Assembly: GCA_003194525.1 (NCBI GenBank)
Contig: NBIV01000093.1
Span: 124,001 to 188,000, forward strand
Length of the DNA: 64,000 nt
Direction of reading: 5' to 3'
Origin: Gracilariopsis chorda
Taxonomy: Eukaryota; Rhodophyta; Florideophyceae; Gracilariales; Gracilariaceae
Below, one piece after another: positions 53,481 to 64,000 of the stretch. The translations under genes and the position numbers were made by a program. Positions within the stretch are counted from its first letter, which is position 1; the number at the start of each line of letters is the position of its first letter. The notes under the pieces are model-generated. The model had not been told where the DNA came from, ran no database searches, and worked only from the letters and a program-made list of their open reading frames with translations.

Positions 53481-54959
53481 CTAGTCACCATTTTGTATTG
53501 GATACCCATTGCCATTAACGTTCCGCTGATTGAGAGAGCACGTGTGGAGCATCTGCAAACGGACTATATACCACTCCTCCAACCCCAAAGACTGGCATCC
53601 GTGCACAGGGCATAAATAAAAAAGGGCATGCTGATGCAACTGCGTATCAACCCAGATAGCTTGACAAGAAGTATGGGTTCCTGTCTGACAATTTTGGTGC
53701 GTTGGACTGTACAGGAGCCAGATTGGCTCAACTGGTATATGATTTGCAGCACCAACAAGAGGGATCCACGCAAGAGAAGGAACCACGCCAACTTTTCTAA
53801 GAAACACTGCAGCTCGCGCACTTTCCAGCGTCTTCGATTCACGAAGCCTACCGTCCGCGATATAAGATATTGCATCTTTATGCCTTTCGGCAAAAGCAAC
53901 CCATTTCGGTAACTTGGATTCCCAGAACTTCAGTTCAGGATACTGTCCCTGGCCACGAAACGTTCCGTGGTTGTGACAGTACCCTGCATCGCTTGGATTC
54001 ACGTATAACCGCTTTCAGTGCCATAGTCGCTTTTTCCATATTAGTGCCAACGGAGAAGTAATAATTAACAAAGGCTCCATAGCTCAATTTTGTCTGTCGA
54101 TAATACGCGGTATCCAGCCCCTCGACGATAGGCCGGCAGAATTGAGCAGCTCCGGATGAATTGCCTGTGCCACTAACACGGTGTGTGACCAACCCATGGG
54201 CATAGAACGCATAACAGGGTATAGCTGCGAGTGACGCTTTTCAATCGGAGGTAAACCAAAATAGGGAATTAGCCAGTCCGGTATCTTCATCCGATGAAAC
54301 TGATCGTCCATATCCGATTTACTGACATATAGCTTCTGCCCAGATGGCATCCACAAATGTTCAACGTGTTTTGGATTCCGTAGATCAATCCCAACAGGCA
54401 CTATACAGACTTTATTCGCGTTGTGCGCGTCAATAATCAGCCTCTGGATTCCCTTATCACTCTTTGGAAGGGCAAAAACTTCATTAAAAACCTTCGTTTG
54501 TTCCTTAGTCATCCAGAAAAGTCTGCCCTTTCGCTTTGTTAATACCAAAGTTCCGTAAGCCTCATTTCCAATGCCACAAAAAGGCGTTCCCATTGGCTCG
54601 CGCTCACACCCCAGCTTCAGTTCTCCACCTTCTGCAGCATATGTTTCCTGGATGTGTTCTGAAAATAGTGGAAAAATATCGGCCGAGGCTGCCAGACCAT
54701 CAACTGGCAAGGAAATTCGTTCCGGGTCCAACCATACCCATTTATGCGGGGAGTTATATCCAAGGCTAATGTCTTCTTTATCTACAGAAAACACCGCATC
54801 GAAATAGCTTTGGCGGAAGGATTCTGCTCTGATGTCTTGTAATAAGTTGATCGCCAGCCATTGAACAGCGTTTTTCTTTCCTGACGCCGGATGATGTGAG
54901 AAGATATGCCCGGGATTCAGGCCATTCAGGCCATTCAGGCCACCTACCAGCTTATGCAC
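53481..54959 (-). pseudogene. Unusual reverse transcriptase (PMGWS type) with RNase H-like end
   Basis: The frame 54084-54959 is open for 291 codons: WVWLDPERISLPVDG, a Cys/Gly-rich stretch, then QRLIIDAHNAN (RT motifs 1-2), LYVSKSDMDDQFHRMKIP (motif A with Asp) and MRSMPMGWSHTVLVAQ (motif B position). After a frameshift, FVNYYFSVGT stands where motif C (Y-x-DD type) is expected, its Asp changed to Asn. Then comes the thumb (EKATMALKAVI), and in 53481-54002 KFWESKLPKWVAF, SARAAVFLRKVG and WIPLVG-type segments that resemble the end of an RNase H domain. It is neither gypsy, copia nor a clear DIRS or LINE RT. A 9-base triple repeat (GLNGLNGLN) marks the start. Confidence 0.6.
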
Positions 54960-55123
54960 GATATCCTCAAGCAGTCTCCGTTTCCTAAGACGCAGATTTC
55001 GTCACTTACTTGCACACTTTGGGAGCCTCGTTTCATCACCAACTACACACTGTAGGGGAAGAATATCCCGCTCGTTCATCGTACTTCAGTGCACTATATG
55101 TTGTTGCCTTTTTTTCTAAAGCT

Positions 55124-56280
55124 TTAAGCCCTGTCTTCTAATAGGGCAGATTTATTCTTTTTTGTCGAAGTCGAGAGTTCTTTTCTCAATTTTGCCAACT
55201 CAAGCAAGCGTCGTCGGAGGATTTCGCTCACTAAGTCATCCTGCTCTTTCTCCAATTCACGTGCCGCAGACCAGATACCGGTTCTTTCCACCATTACTAC
55301 AGCCGCCAGGCGCCGGATGGCAAGCTCAACCGCAGGTTTGTCCTTCGCCCGCATAACAACCAGAGAAGTAATGATGCAGTCGACGGTTTTTGCCGGTTTG
55401 GCCGCTTTGCGCCTATTTCGATTTCCACTCAAATGCAGAGCTTCAATCCAAGCGGAGACTGTCGGGTAATTGGTTAGAGCCTTCCTCAACATGTTTTCTT
55501 CTTCCAGAGAGCCCACAAGAACTGCCTGATACGGAAAAGACCGGCGTGCCAACTTCCTAAAGAATCGTTTATTAGACCTTTGGAAGTCGACGCAGAAGGT
55601 TTCGTGCTCGAAAAGTCGTCGTCGCAGTCCAAAGTTCTTCGTGCCTCAAGGTCTTTGTTCCCTTCAACGTCTCTGCGCCTGGCTCCATTGAGAACTTCCA
55701 ACAAATACTTTTCTCTGCTAGCCTTCTTGGATTTCAACTTCTAAAGCTCTCTCCGAAGAGAACCATGCTCTTTGCTTAGTTCATCGCGGTTCTGTTCACC
55801 GTCGCGTTGCGTCTTCGCTAAGGCCTGCATTACTGACGCCAGGTCAGTGTCTTCACGATGACGTGGCGTACGTGGTGCTATCCTTTCGCTTCCGTCGTCA
55901 CTACGCTTTCCGACGAGGATTTCTCTTCAGTTTCCTCCGTACCTCTTCCTTTTTCAGGGCTCTTCTCCTTTTCTACTAGAGGATAAGTCCCGTACCTCGC
56001 TCGCAGGAGGATAGAGTAAACGGTGTCATCTCCGAGAACTCCATTAATATCCTTCCGCAAAGTGTTAAGCAGCGCGATGTTGCTCTGCTTGCGCTCCCCA
56101 AGTTATACGGTCGCCCGCTGGCCAAACTCTGTCCTGAATAGTTCCAAGGCCTTTCTGCGACTGCCTTTGAGTGGAGCACACATTTTCGAACAAGCGTTCC
56201 GTGCTGATGTTGTACCAGGTCCCTAACCTCGTCAAGCGGCTAACCCAGACCGCTCCGAGAGCGACTTTGTCCAGTTGCAT
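55124..56280 (-). pseudogene. Upstream ORF of the unusual RT element (Gag-like?)
   Basis: An ATG at 56280 follows a TTATTTAAGG box about 45 bases upstream on this strand. The frame begins MQLDKVALGAVWVSRL and breaks near 56065. Other registers continue with a basic/acidic region, a coiled-coil-like stretch and FPYQAVLVGSLEEENML, ending in a Lys/Glu/Leu-rich helix (55124-55552). Length and position before RT suggest a structural protein. No zinc knuckle is seen. Confidence 0.4.
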
Positions 56281-56332
56281 AAGTTTGCATTTTTTAGAAG
56301 GACTGCTCCAGACTGCGCGCTGCCTTAAATAA

Positions 56333-57079
56333 GGCCATTAGTCACTTGGCGCGCTTTCTTGGAGCATTTGGCAGCCTTCGTACCCGGCAGGTACCTGAGA
56401 CGAGTGCCACCACGCCTCCGTTACTCCTGCTCGGGCCTTGCACCACAATGCCATGTTACAAACACCAGCTCCCTTAGAGAAGCCGGCACAGATGTTACAC
56501 CCACGCCTGCTGACCCTTTCTCTAACTCTATCTTGTATGCTCGCCGTTCGAGGATCACCGAAGCCACTGATTAAAGAAAAGTCTTAGGCCACGCTAATAC
56601 GGCGATTCGAAGGACCAGAGGCACACATCGCGCCAGAACTAGACAGCGGCGGCTCACAGGGAGATCCGCTGACGTTACAGTTAAGGAACGCCATATGCTG
56701 TTCACAGGTCTACTGCCTAGCTCTATACAGCGATCCTCCCCACCTAGTGAGGATCGCCACCCCTGGAGCTTATATCCTTAGAAATTTCGTCGAACACATG
56801 CCTTGAAGCTTCCCTGAATGCCGAGACTCAAATTGAAAGAAAGAGAACCCATCCAACATACATTTTAGCCTAGGCTGGGTGCACTACAGGTTCAACATTT
56901 CCGGGATCCAGACACGGAACGCACTGGCATCCTGGCCCTGTGACTATAGAGATGAGGCCTTCACTACTTGCCCTTTTTTACAGTTTTCAATGCCCCGCCG
57001 ACACCAACCTGTAAATAGGGACTCAGATTCACGTCAGCAGTAGTTAAAAGCGTCAGCGTATACTCTACTCAGAAATACT
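56333..57079. other. Region without recognisable genes
   Basis: Presumed junction between the RT element and the interrupted gypsy element. No terminal or target repeats could be identified. Confidence 0.3.
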
Positions 57080-57910
57080 ATTACCTACGTTTTCAATTCT
57101 TAATACAAACAATACCCTTTGGAAAAACGATTGTGGGCTGAACTTTTAGAGTACCCTACCCAGCGTTCATGGCTTGAATAAATATTCTTGATGGTCGACT
57201 TCAAACTGCGTACCTTTTGGCCTAAAAAGGTGTAGCAATGACTTGCAATACCTACCAGTTGCTTGCCCTCGCAAGAAATAATCTTGGGTAATGAGGAAGT
57301 ATTCCAACTCTTCCAGTGCAAAAATCCAATTGCAGATTGAAGCAAAGGATATCATTCTCGACCGAAGCGTCTAGTAATCTAATGTTAGTCAAGTTTGACA
57401 AGGCATTCGCCACATTTTGCTTCACTCCCGGGCGGTGTTCTATCTCATACTCCAACTTTGATTGTCTTAAATTTCATCTCGCTAACCTTTTGAAGCCTCT
57501 GGGAGGCCCAATATCCACCCCAGGGCATCATGATCTCCGCAAGGAGTGAACTTTGTTCCATATGGGTAAGCAAGAAGCATCAGCATGGTCCACACAACCG
57601 CTAAGCCTTCGTTCTCTATCACGGTGTATTTATTCTCAGTTCTGCTGAGCGCCCTACTACAGTAACCGATTGGCAATTTGCTCCCGTACGTTGGGTCTGG
57701 CATTAGGAAACATCCAACCGGAATGGAATACGCATCCGTATCAGGGGTATATTGATAACAAGACTTGTGTAGAGCCAATATTCGTGGAGAGATTAGAGCA
57801 GCTTTCAGCTTCTGGAATGTTTCAATCTGGTGCTTCCCAATGCATCCAAACCAAACTGGTTGCCTTTTCTGCAATTTAGTGCTTAGATGAGATGGGATTG
57901 TGGCAAGCAA
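57080..57910 (-). pseudogene. Gypsy 2 RT end and RNase H
   Basis: The frame 57482-57910 carries FQKLKAALISPRIL, the RNase H start TPDTDAYSIPVGCFL, PIGYCSRALSRTENKY and EGLAVVWTM. After a shift it reads LAR-stop-NLRQSK (TGA where relatives have Trp) and LEYEIEHRPGVKQNVANAL. Confidence 0.85.
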
Positions 57911-58199
57911 CAGGATAAACCGTCAGTGCATATTACACAAACCAATAAAGAAGCATAGGACAATTATGTCAGTTTTTAGAAACAAATTTGAATTGTACTA
58001 GAGTCATTTAACATCAATACTCCTCGTCAAGTTCCTGTTTCGAGTAACCGTGGTCACCTTGAGGAGCTGGAGCACAGTTTGGAAGTGCCAAAAATGTTCT
58101 TCAACCAATCTGCAATTGATAAATGGTTCCGCCATTTTACATTCAATAAGATTAAATCTGGAGCTCTCTGAAAGGTAGCGGGCACATTTTCCAAAGCAA

Positions 58200-58560
58200 A
58201 CTGCATTCAAGTAAATTGAAAAAGATCATTGTGGCATGTGAACGTAGTCTTGCCCCTATTCTCCTGGGATATCTCTACTTACCAGTGAACGCAATTGGCA
58301 ACCAGTGTGGTGAAAAGTTTCGCATCCCCATAGAAATCGATGTATTCGTCCATTCTAGGTATCGGATACGAATCCCTGACCATAAGCGCGTTTAGTTTTG
58401 GATAATCGATACTAACCTCATTCCAGTTTCTCCCTCACTTTGAACAAATGTCACTGAGCTAGACCATTTCACATAGGCGGGCCCGATAACCCCTTCGTTT
58501 ACAATTCTTCCCACCTCTTGATTTTCAACCACTGGAACTTCCGACCTGTGCCCCATATGG
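58200..58560 (-). pseudogene. Gypsy 2 reverse transcriptase, N-terminal part
   Basis: SIDYPKLNALMVRDSYPIPR and the following MDEYIDFYGDAKLFTTL match the RT start and motif A. In the next box, VHW is followed by TAA where the family has Gln in GYWQ. The central palm, including the YxDD box, is not recognisable in 57911-58200. Confidence 0.75.
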
Positions 58561-59232
58561 TTGTTACTATATCTACTTGGGTCTGGGAACCAAATTGATA
58601 CAGTGTTACCTGGCTCTCATCACCCCTAGGTGATCTGACCGCATGGCACTAAACGGGTCCAATATTTCGATCATGCGGTCTCTGCAATGTTGCCATTCAG
58701 ACCCAATGGTCATATCGTCTTTCTAGTTGGTAGGTCCGCTCGGTGTTGGAACCGTCTTGGCATTTACTATGGTGGTTTGTTTCTCGTTTTTCGCGATCGG
58801 TTTCACCCCCCTTTCTTTGGATAGAACTCTCTGGACGATGTTTGTGGTGTCAACGTAAAACTGGTACCTGGGCCAATACATGCGATTCTCACAACGGAGT
58901 TCTTGCGTAGCTTGACAGTATGGGTACTGATGGTACTCAAACATATCTGAAAGGTTTGAGTTGGTGCATTGTCCACGATCCCTTTTGCCATCATGGTCAG
59001 GTGACGTCTCAATACTTTATGGTGGCTTTTTAGTGCTAGGAAACCACGTCAGTCACATACCACTTCGGCAACCACTTGGTGCATGGGTGGGACCAGATTG
59101 AACTTCGAAAGTCAAAAATTATTGGTTACTGTCGCCGGGTGGCGTTTCCTGCATTGGGTCCGGTGCAGTTTTCGAATTTTGTCGAGGACTTATGGCTACT
59201 CGTGGACCGTTCTGGGACAATACCTTTCCTGT

Positions 59233-59571
59233 TCAAGGCATAATGGCTTTGATGTAGTTGTCAATGAACTCAGACCCAAGCACAAAATCCGTTGCAAATT
59301 GGTTGAGCACGATAACCCGTACTAAGAACTTCACGGTTTCTACGGCTACCACTAGATGCATGCTGCCGCGCACTGCTAATGGTAGCTTCTTCGCATCCAC
59401 CAAAAGCTTTTTAATGGTACATGGTTGTAGCTTGCCTAACACAATTGTGGATAGTAAGTTCGCACTAGCCAGATTTGTTCCGGCCTCCGTATTCAAGATT
59501 GTGGTACAAGGAACCAAGCGTTTATTAGAAAAAACATGGGTGATGTTTAACTTGCAGTTATTATGCTTCAC
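59233..59571 (-). pseudogene. Gypsy 2 aspartic protease, active site lost
   Basis: The frame is intact for 112 codons with the flap and VLGSEFIDNY end, but the active site reads ILNTEAG where the family has LDTGAG. Both changes are single G-to-A transitions. Confidence 0.7.
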
Positions 59572-59675
59572 AAAGCAGATAGGTACAACATGGTCTTCTA
59601 GTGCTTCCTGTCCAGAAACTTAAGTGTAAACCTACGTACTAGAAACGGGTGCTGACGTTTAACATTCCGAATGAC

Positions 59676-61885
59676 TCAATTTTCGAGTGGCCTAGGGTCC
59701 AATATGTAGGCATATCCCGCCTGGGATGGTGCGGAATCGGCTTTCGCTGAGTCCATACCGGTGACCAGAGTAAATTGTTGCTTTACAGAAAAGTGCCTGC
59801 TCTGAACCTGCTGGGTCCCGCCCGTCTGTCCAGACACCACCTGATGGCTTTGTTCACGCACCTGTAGCAGTGTGGCTGGAACCTGAGTGGTGACAATGTG
59901 ACAGATCATGGCCAAGTAGTGAGATTATAGCAAATAGCAAAACGGATTGCGAGTGTTTTTATCATTCAAAGCCATCCAGGTCCCATGCGTTGGCGTTTGT
60001 TCCATCGGTTGGATGGGTGCCGTATTGTACGAAGAATGCTGGCTTTGTGGTGTACTTCCTCCAAAATGTTGTATTGCAAGTAAATGTTGGTCGCAGATGC
60101 GCACCTGTGTGGATTTCATTGATAACCTCGCGGCTGAGGTCACCATTGTGGAAGTGCAGGAGGATGATGAAAAAGCCGATGCGGAGGGGGGACACTGTGT
60201 ATCAAATCGACAGGGGATCTAACTGGTGTGATATCGCGCGCCGTGCACTCGGAGGGTGACGAAAAATCCACTTCCAGGATGCGCCGTTTCAGTTCATCTT
60301 TGCCAGACGTGACAACCGCGCTGGGCTGCCTTCGATCGACTCGATGAGTGTCTCCAAGGGCTTGCACGTAGCGCACCAGCCCACTATAATGCATTGTTCA
60401 GTTTTTCGTAAAGTGATCCCTCACTTTCGACCTAATGGCATTGTCGACTTTATCAGCTAAGAGCAACTTCAACGAAGTCGTACGGAACACATTACAGCAA
60501 AGGGAGGCGATTACAAACAAAGATCTCGCGAGTTCCAATTCGGTATGTCCTGACGCCTGATGGTATCCTTAAAGCTTCCTGAATAATCTTGTTTGTCGCA
60601 TAGGTTTCCAAAGATAAGTGAAGACCAGCAAATAAGTCCGAAGCATCGCATCTCTGTTTTTTACGCATCAACCGACATGCAAATACCTCGCTACCTACTG
60701 TGGAGCAGGAAAGCCGCCTGCTTCTTCAAGCAGACTTGAAAAAAACACATTTCTGCGCATTCTGAAAAACAATTCTGGTCTCAAGCCATCTAGAACCTTT
60801 TGAAGGAGATCAATGATCACAATGGGGTCATCACCTGTGAAGGTACTCTCTCCCATCCGGAAACCAAGCCATTTACACTGCTTGGTAATCTTCTGAGCTA
60901 CCTGTGAGGTATACTCAGAATAGCAGTTCCGTAACATATAGGCCATAGGCCCCATAATCAACCCCCTTGGTGAACAGATCTTCCAACTCCCGAATTACCC
61001 CAAGGCCCGAATCCATTTTGAACTCACTCCCATTGAATCAGTCATACCGTTTGGTTTTACCTTTACGGCTTTTCTTCACCTTCGGACGGTGCTTTTACTT
61101 CCTCTTTTTCCTATGTTTACGGTGCTAGTCATCCTCCAACGACTCCGTATCTGTGTTGGAGTCGGAGGATTTGGGGTCCCACCCACTGCCCTTTCTTTTT
61201 CTTCTATTGGTCTTATTCTTTCCTTTTGGTCTGTGTTGCCACTCTACTGCTGAGCTTGACGAACCAACGCCACCAAGATCTCCACCATCGGGGCCCTGCA
61301 TGGGTGTACCTGTTAGTTCCGGAATGTATACATAACCCGACCCCTCGTATACTGAAGATGCCCGTTTTCGAAATGAATCGGAAGGTTTTCCACTAGTTTG
61401 GTTTATAGGAAGGACTTCCTGGATAATAATCGTTACCAAAGAAACCTGTGGGTTGGCCTGATGTGTTTCGGTCCGTACCAGGACGGTTTTGAGGCTCTGT
61501 GGGGCCACTCGTCGTTGTCGTGCAGGCATCCCTGCACCACTTGGTCTATGTATTCCCGAGTGTACTGCTCGTGGATTTGAAAACCCAAACATGGTACTTG
61601 ACTGGCGAGCTCGTGAGTAGCTTGGCCAATCACCATCTTCGTAATGCTATCCAAATACAACTTGGGTAGCACCACCTTAGATTTGTCTTCATCCTCGTTC
61701 TCTATCAATTGTTCGGATGTTGTTCTGGTCCTCTTCCGCATCGGGCACGCAGTCTCTAAAACAGAGAATGAAGATGGAGCAGCATCCTCCGCCGTCTGCT
61801 CCAAGTCTCTGGCATAGATCTGTATGGCGGTTATCATGATAATTTCTTTGGGTTGTCCACTATTGGATCGATGAATCCATGGCAC
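59676..61885 (-). pseudogene. Gypsy 2 Gag remnant
   Basis: Several minus-strand frames carry Gag-like features. These are an acidic/basic N-terminal region (61125-61885, with GKNKTNRRKRKGSGW), a capsid-like FTGDDPIVIIDLLQKVL segment (60695-60961) related to the TFDGTDP segment of the first gypsy element, and a Gln/Thr-rich C-terminal part (59676-59915). A damaged zinc-knuckle trace lies near 59930. Confidence 0.65.
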
Positions 61886-61950
61886 GGACTTGCGCCCATA
61901 TCTCGGCTCGATGAACCTCTGGAACTCCTACTCCGTTGTAGCGTCCAATT

Positions 61951-62302
61951 GGTGAACTTATATTTCACTGAATCGCTTTCTAGTGATTAAAGAACCAAAC
62001 GGTGTTCAAAAATGCAATTCCTTCCATGTTCTTCTTTCCAAAGCTAGTTGGTACAATTCCAGGTTCTATGGTTGAAACTGAAATGTGGTACAACAAATTA
62101 GATGAAGAGTACCAGCGGGGTACTCTATTTTGATAAAATTTTTGTGGGAGTTCGGCGACGGCTCAAGCTGAACTGTTAAAGTTGGGTAACCACATGAGCC
62201 TGGCCGCACTAAACCATCAGTGGCGCATGATAGCCAGACGTGCTACCCAGAACCAGTAGATAGACTTAGTCGCACGGCACACACGAGCTATTGCAGCCTG
62301 AA
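61951..62302. other. Region without recognisable features
   Basis: May contain the decayed 5' LTR of gypsy 2. Nothing can be aligned by eye. Confidence 0.3.
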
Positions 62303-62307
62303 TAGTC

Positions 62308-62678
62308 TATAAGGATAAAGCTCCGCTCACCATCCTTGTCAGACGGTGAGGAAAAGGGAGAGGAATGGACCATCTCACGATCCTTGGGGATGGTGAGAAA
62401 GCGTCCTGCCTTCTCACCATCCCCAAGGATGGTGTGATGGCTGCATACAATGCCGAATTCATGCGAGCATGTTAGGACTCTAAATACCGAGAAAGACGAC
62501 TAGTTTCTTTCTCTCTGAGTATAGAAGGAGCGAACAGAGCTCAGCCTTCGCCTCTCGTCTGTTCCCCAATCCACTATTATCATCAACTCTACCTCTTTAA
62601 GCAAAGGAATCATCCTTTTTGGGCCGCCCCTAGCTACCACTACAGGCCACCCCTTTTTTAACGTATTATTTCACGACA
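62308..62678 (+). repeat. Solo LTR of copia 2, with TSD TAGTC
   Basis: It aligns with 35561-35895 and ends in the same TTTCACGACA. TAGTC at 62303-62307 and 62679-62683 is the target duplication. It contains 37 extra bases that create a perfect 18-base inverted repeat (62382-62399 / 62411-62428). Confidence 0.85.
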
Positions 62679-62683
62679 TAGTC

Positions 62684-63119
62684 CTATATAAACAAGAACA
62701 CTGATTGTAGAAATCAAACGGAATTGCACTTAGCCATAAGGTGCATACCTTTACCATGCTGGGTCAGGGAGCGCTGCACCAAATCCGTTACGTGGAATAC
62801 GTTTTAGCCCGCTCTAGAGCCATGGCCTAAGGCCATAGTAGCAGAGTGTCACTACCTCTCTATTATAATTGAATAAACTAGTACTCAAGTTAGCTATACA
62901 CTCTAACCGACGTGGCATACTATAAAAAATCGGTTCAACGCTCGTTGCGCTGCCCACGTAGTTAGGTCTCACTTTATTACATGCGGCAACGGTACCTTCT
63001 GTTAAACATGGTTCCGTCAGCACGAGCAATGCTAGGAGCGATTGCATGAGGTATTGCACGTAGATGAGCCGTACGGAATGATCAGCATTACCCTTTACAC
63101 ATTGGTTTCAGCTACTCCA
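62684..63119. other. Region without recognisable genes
   Basis: No motif or repeat is identified. Confidence 0.35.
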
Positions 63120-63825
63120 ACCAGTAGCCGCAGCAACTGGCAAGAGATGCTGTCTTCGATCTTCGAAAGGTGAGAACTCTGGTCCGGAGGAAGGCGCTCC
63201 TTGTCAGATACAATTTGAAAGCCATGTCCAGTATCTTCGCAATCCAAAACGACGGTGCATGTAACGTACGGAATTTCCAGGCGATTTTGCTACTACCGAG
63301 GTATGTGTTTACCAGTTAGCTTCTTGTAATTACTTGCGGCTACTTGCATGGCTATCGTGCTCGGTAATACGTCGTCGTCTTCAATAAGATCCAGGCCAAA
63401 CGAAAAAGATGCTCTGTTGCCGTAAGAGCAGCAAAACGAACCCAACTGAGCCAGTTATATGGCAAGTGCACTACCCCCCGGGCTAGGTCAAGACCCTAGT
63501 CGATTCCATGCAGGTTTTCAGCTTACGAACCTTAGCTTTGCCAAGCGCTAGCTCCATCTTGGGAATAATAGCGGCAGAGGCCCTGGTCGGGTCTGGTTTA
63601 TAACATCTCGTCCTACAGTCGACACCTCTAATGGGGTCATGACAGGCGAGGAGGTAGTCGAAGTCAGTAATGCAGGGCGTGCAGATACTGTAAGATGTCA
63701 CAGCTAGAAGCTTTAGTTGATCGGTCAGGACGGCGATCCACAGCCCAAAGGTTTTCAATGACACAATGGCTTTCATGAAGCTTCTAGCTCGCACGCTGTA
63801 TCACAACGCCGAATAAGGGAGGTGA
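63120..63825 (-). repeat. Dispersed repeat with a shared minus-strand coding frame, copy 2
   Basis: Second copy of 39860-40540. The minus-strand frame 63483-63794 is open for 103 codons and parallels the frame in the first copy, with the pattern LKLL, CTPCIT, DYLL and LALGKAKVRK. Function is unknown. Confidence 0.5.
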
Positions 63826-64000
63826 TATTCAACAACCCACTGCGATAAATAGAGAAAGAGGAATTGGTGCTGAAAGCTGCAAGTTTGCCCTGTGGTAAAC
63901 GGTAACAGCGTGAGGTGGAGTGCCGTTGTCACACAAAATGCCGGGTGTAGAACCCAAGAAAAAAAAACGCACCAACAATTTCGCCCAGAAATGAGCCTTG

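Larger units (their letters stand above)
51100..61950 (-). mobile_element. Second Ty3/gypsy element, decayed and apparently split
   Basis: On the minus strand gag (61885 to about 59680), protease (59571), RT (about 58450), RNase H (57910-57100) and, after a 4.8 kb gap, integrase (52260-51500) follow in Ty3 order. The gap holds an unrelated reverse-transcriptase element, so I infer a nested insertion. No LTRs were identified and the outer limits are approximate. Confidence 0.65.

Overview
The window reads as nuclear DNA of a multicellular red alga, with a Chondrus-like florideophyte my best guess. The reasons are a secreted vanadium-dependent haloperoxidase, an intronless host-type gene, a TATA-like box about 110 nt upstream of that start codon, and a very high load of decayed eukaryotic transposons (Ty3/gypsy, Ty1/copia, Helitron, Harbinger, pogo, Tc1/mariner). 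No operons, rRNA, tRNA or CRISPR array were seen. The organism assignment is inference from gene content only.

Layout. 1-5.8 kb: the only clearly intact host gene (haloperoxidase, 474-2159 +), a small cysteine-rich ORF (2611-2823 -), then sequence without recognisable genes. 5.86-17.7 kb: a solo LTR with its target-site duplication (TSD), then 20 bp further on a full-length Ty3/gypsy chromovirus-type element (6598-17714, TSD CAGTG). Its gag-pol runs on the minus strand, and an additional long gene lies on the opposite strand between the polypurine tract and the chromodomain end, so the element is ambisense. 17.7-24.4 kb: a pseudogene of the TFIIH helicase XPB, a Tc1/mariner relic, a Harbinger transposase ORF and a pogo-type relic. 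25.1-27.4 kb: a decayed copia element.

27.6-39.5 kb: Helitron family 1 in at least four copies, with end-to-end junctions at 30158/30159 and 37770/37771. A second copia element (gag-PR-IN / RT-RH, 30.6-35.9 kb) and a chimeric zinc-finger ORF interrupt the array. 39.5-42.0 kb: repeats of unknown type and a G-rich degenerate tandem array. 42.0-51.0 kb: Helitron family 2. This comprises a 0.47 kb non-autonomous copy abutting a 6.4 kb copy with a Rep/helicase gene, which lies head-to-head with a third copy and so forms a large palindrome centred near 48.93 kb. The family 2 protein starts with about 18 GGARxNS heptads. 51.1-62.0 kb: a second gypsy element on the minus strand, apparently split by an unusual reverse-transcriptase element (53.5-56.3 kb). 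62.3-62.7 kb: a solo LTR of the second copia family with TSD TAGTC. The final kilobase repeats sequence also present at 39.9-40.5 kb.

How it fits together. Apart from the haloperoxidase (halogen metabolism at the cell surface) and perhaps the cysteine-rich ORF, almost everything is mobile DNA and its debris. The reading frames are mostly damaged, often by in-frame stop codons that leave long stretches of frame otherwise open. The most unusual structures are the ambisense gypsy element, the Helitron concatemers with CTTG 3' ends, the heptad-repeat Helitron protein, and the reverse transcriptase that fits no common family.
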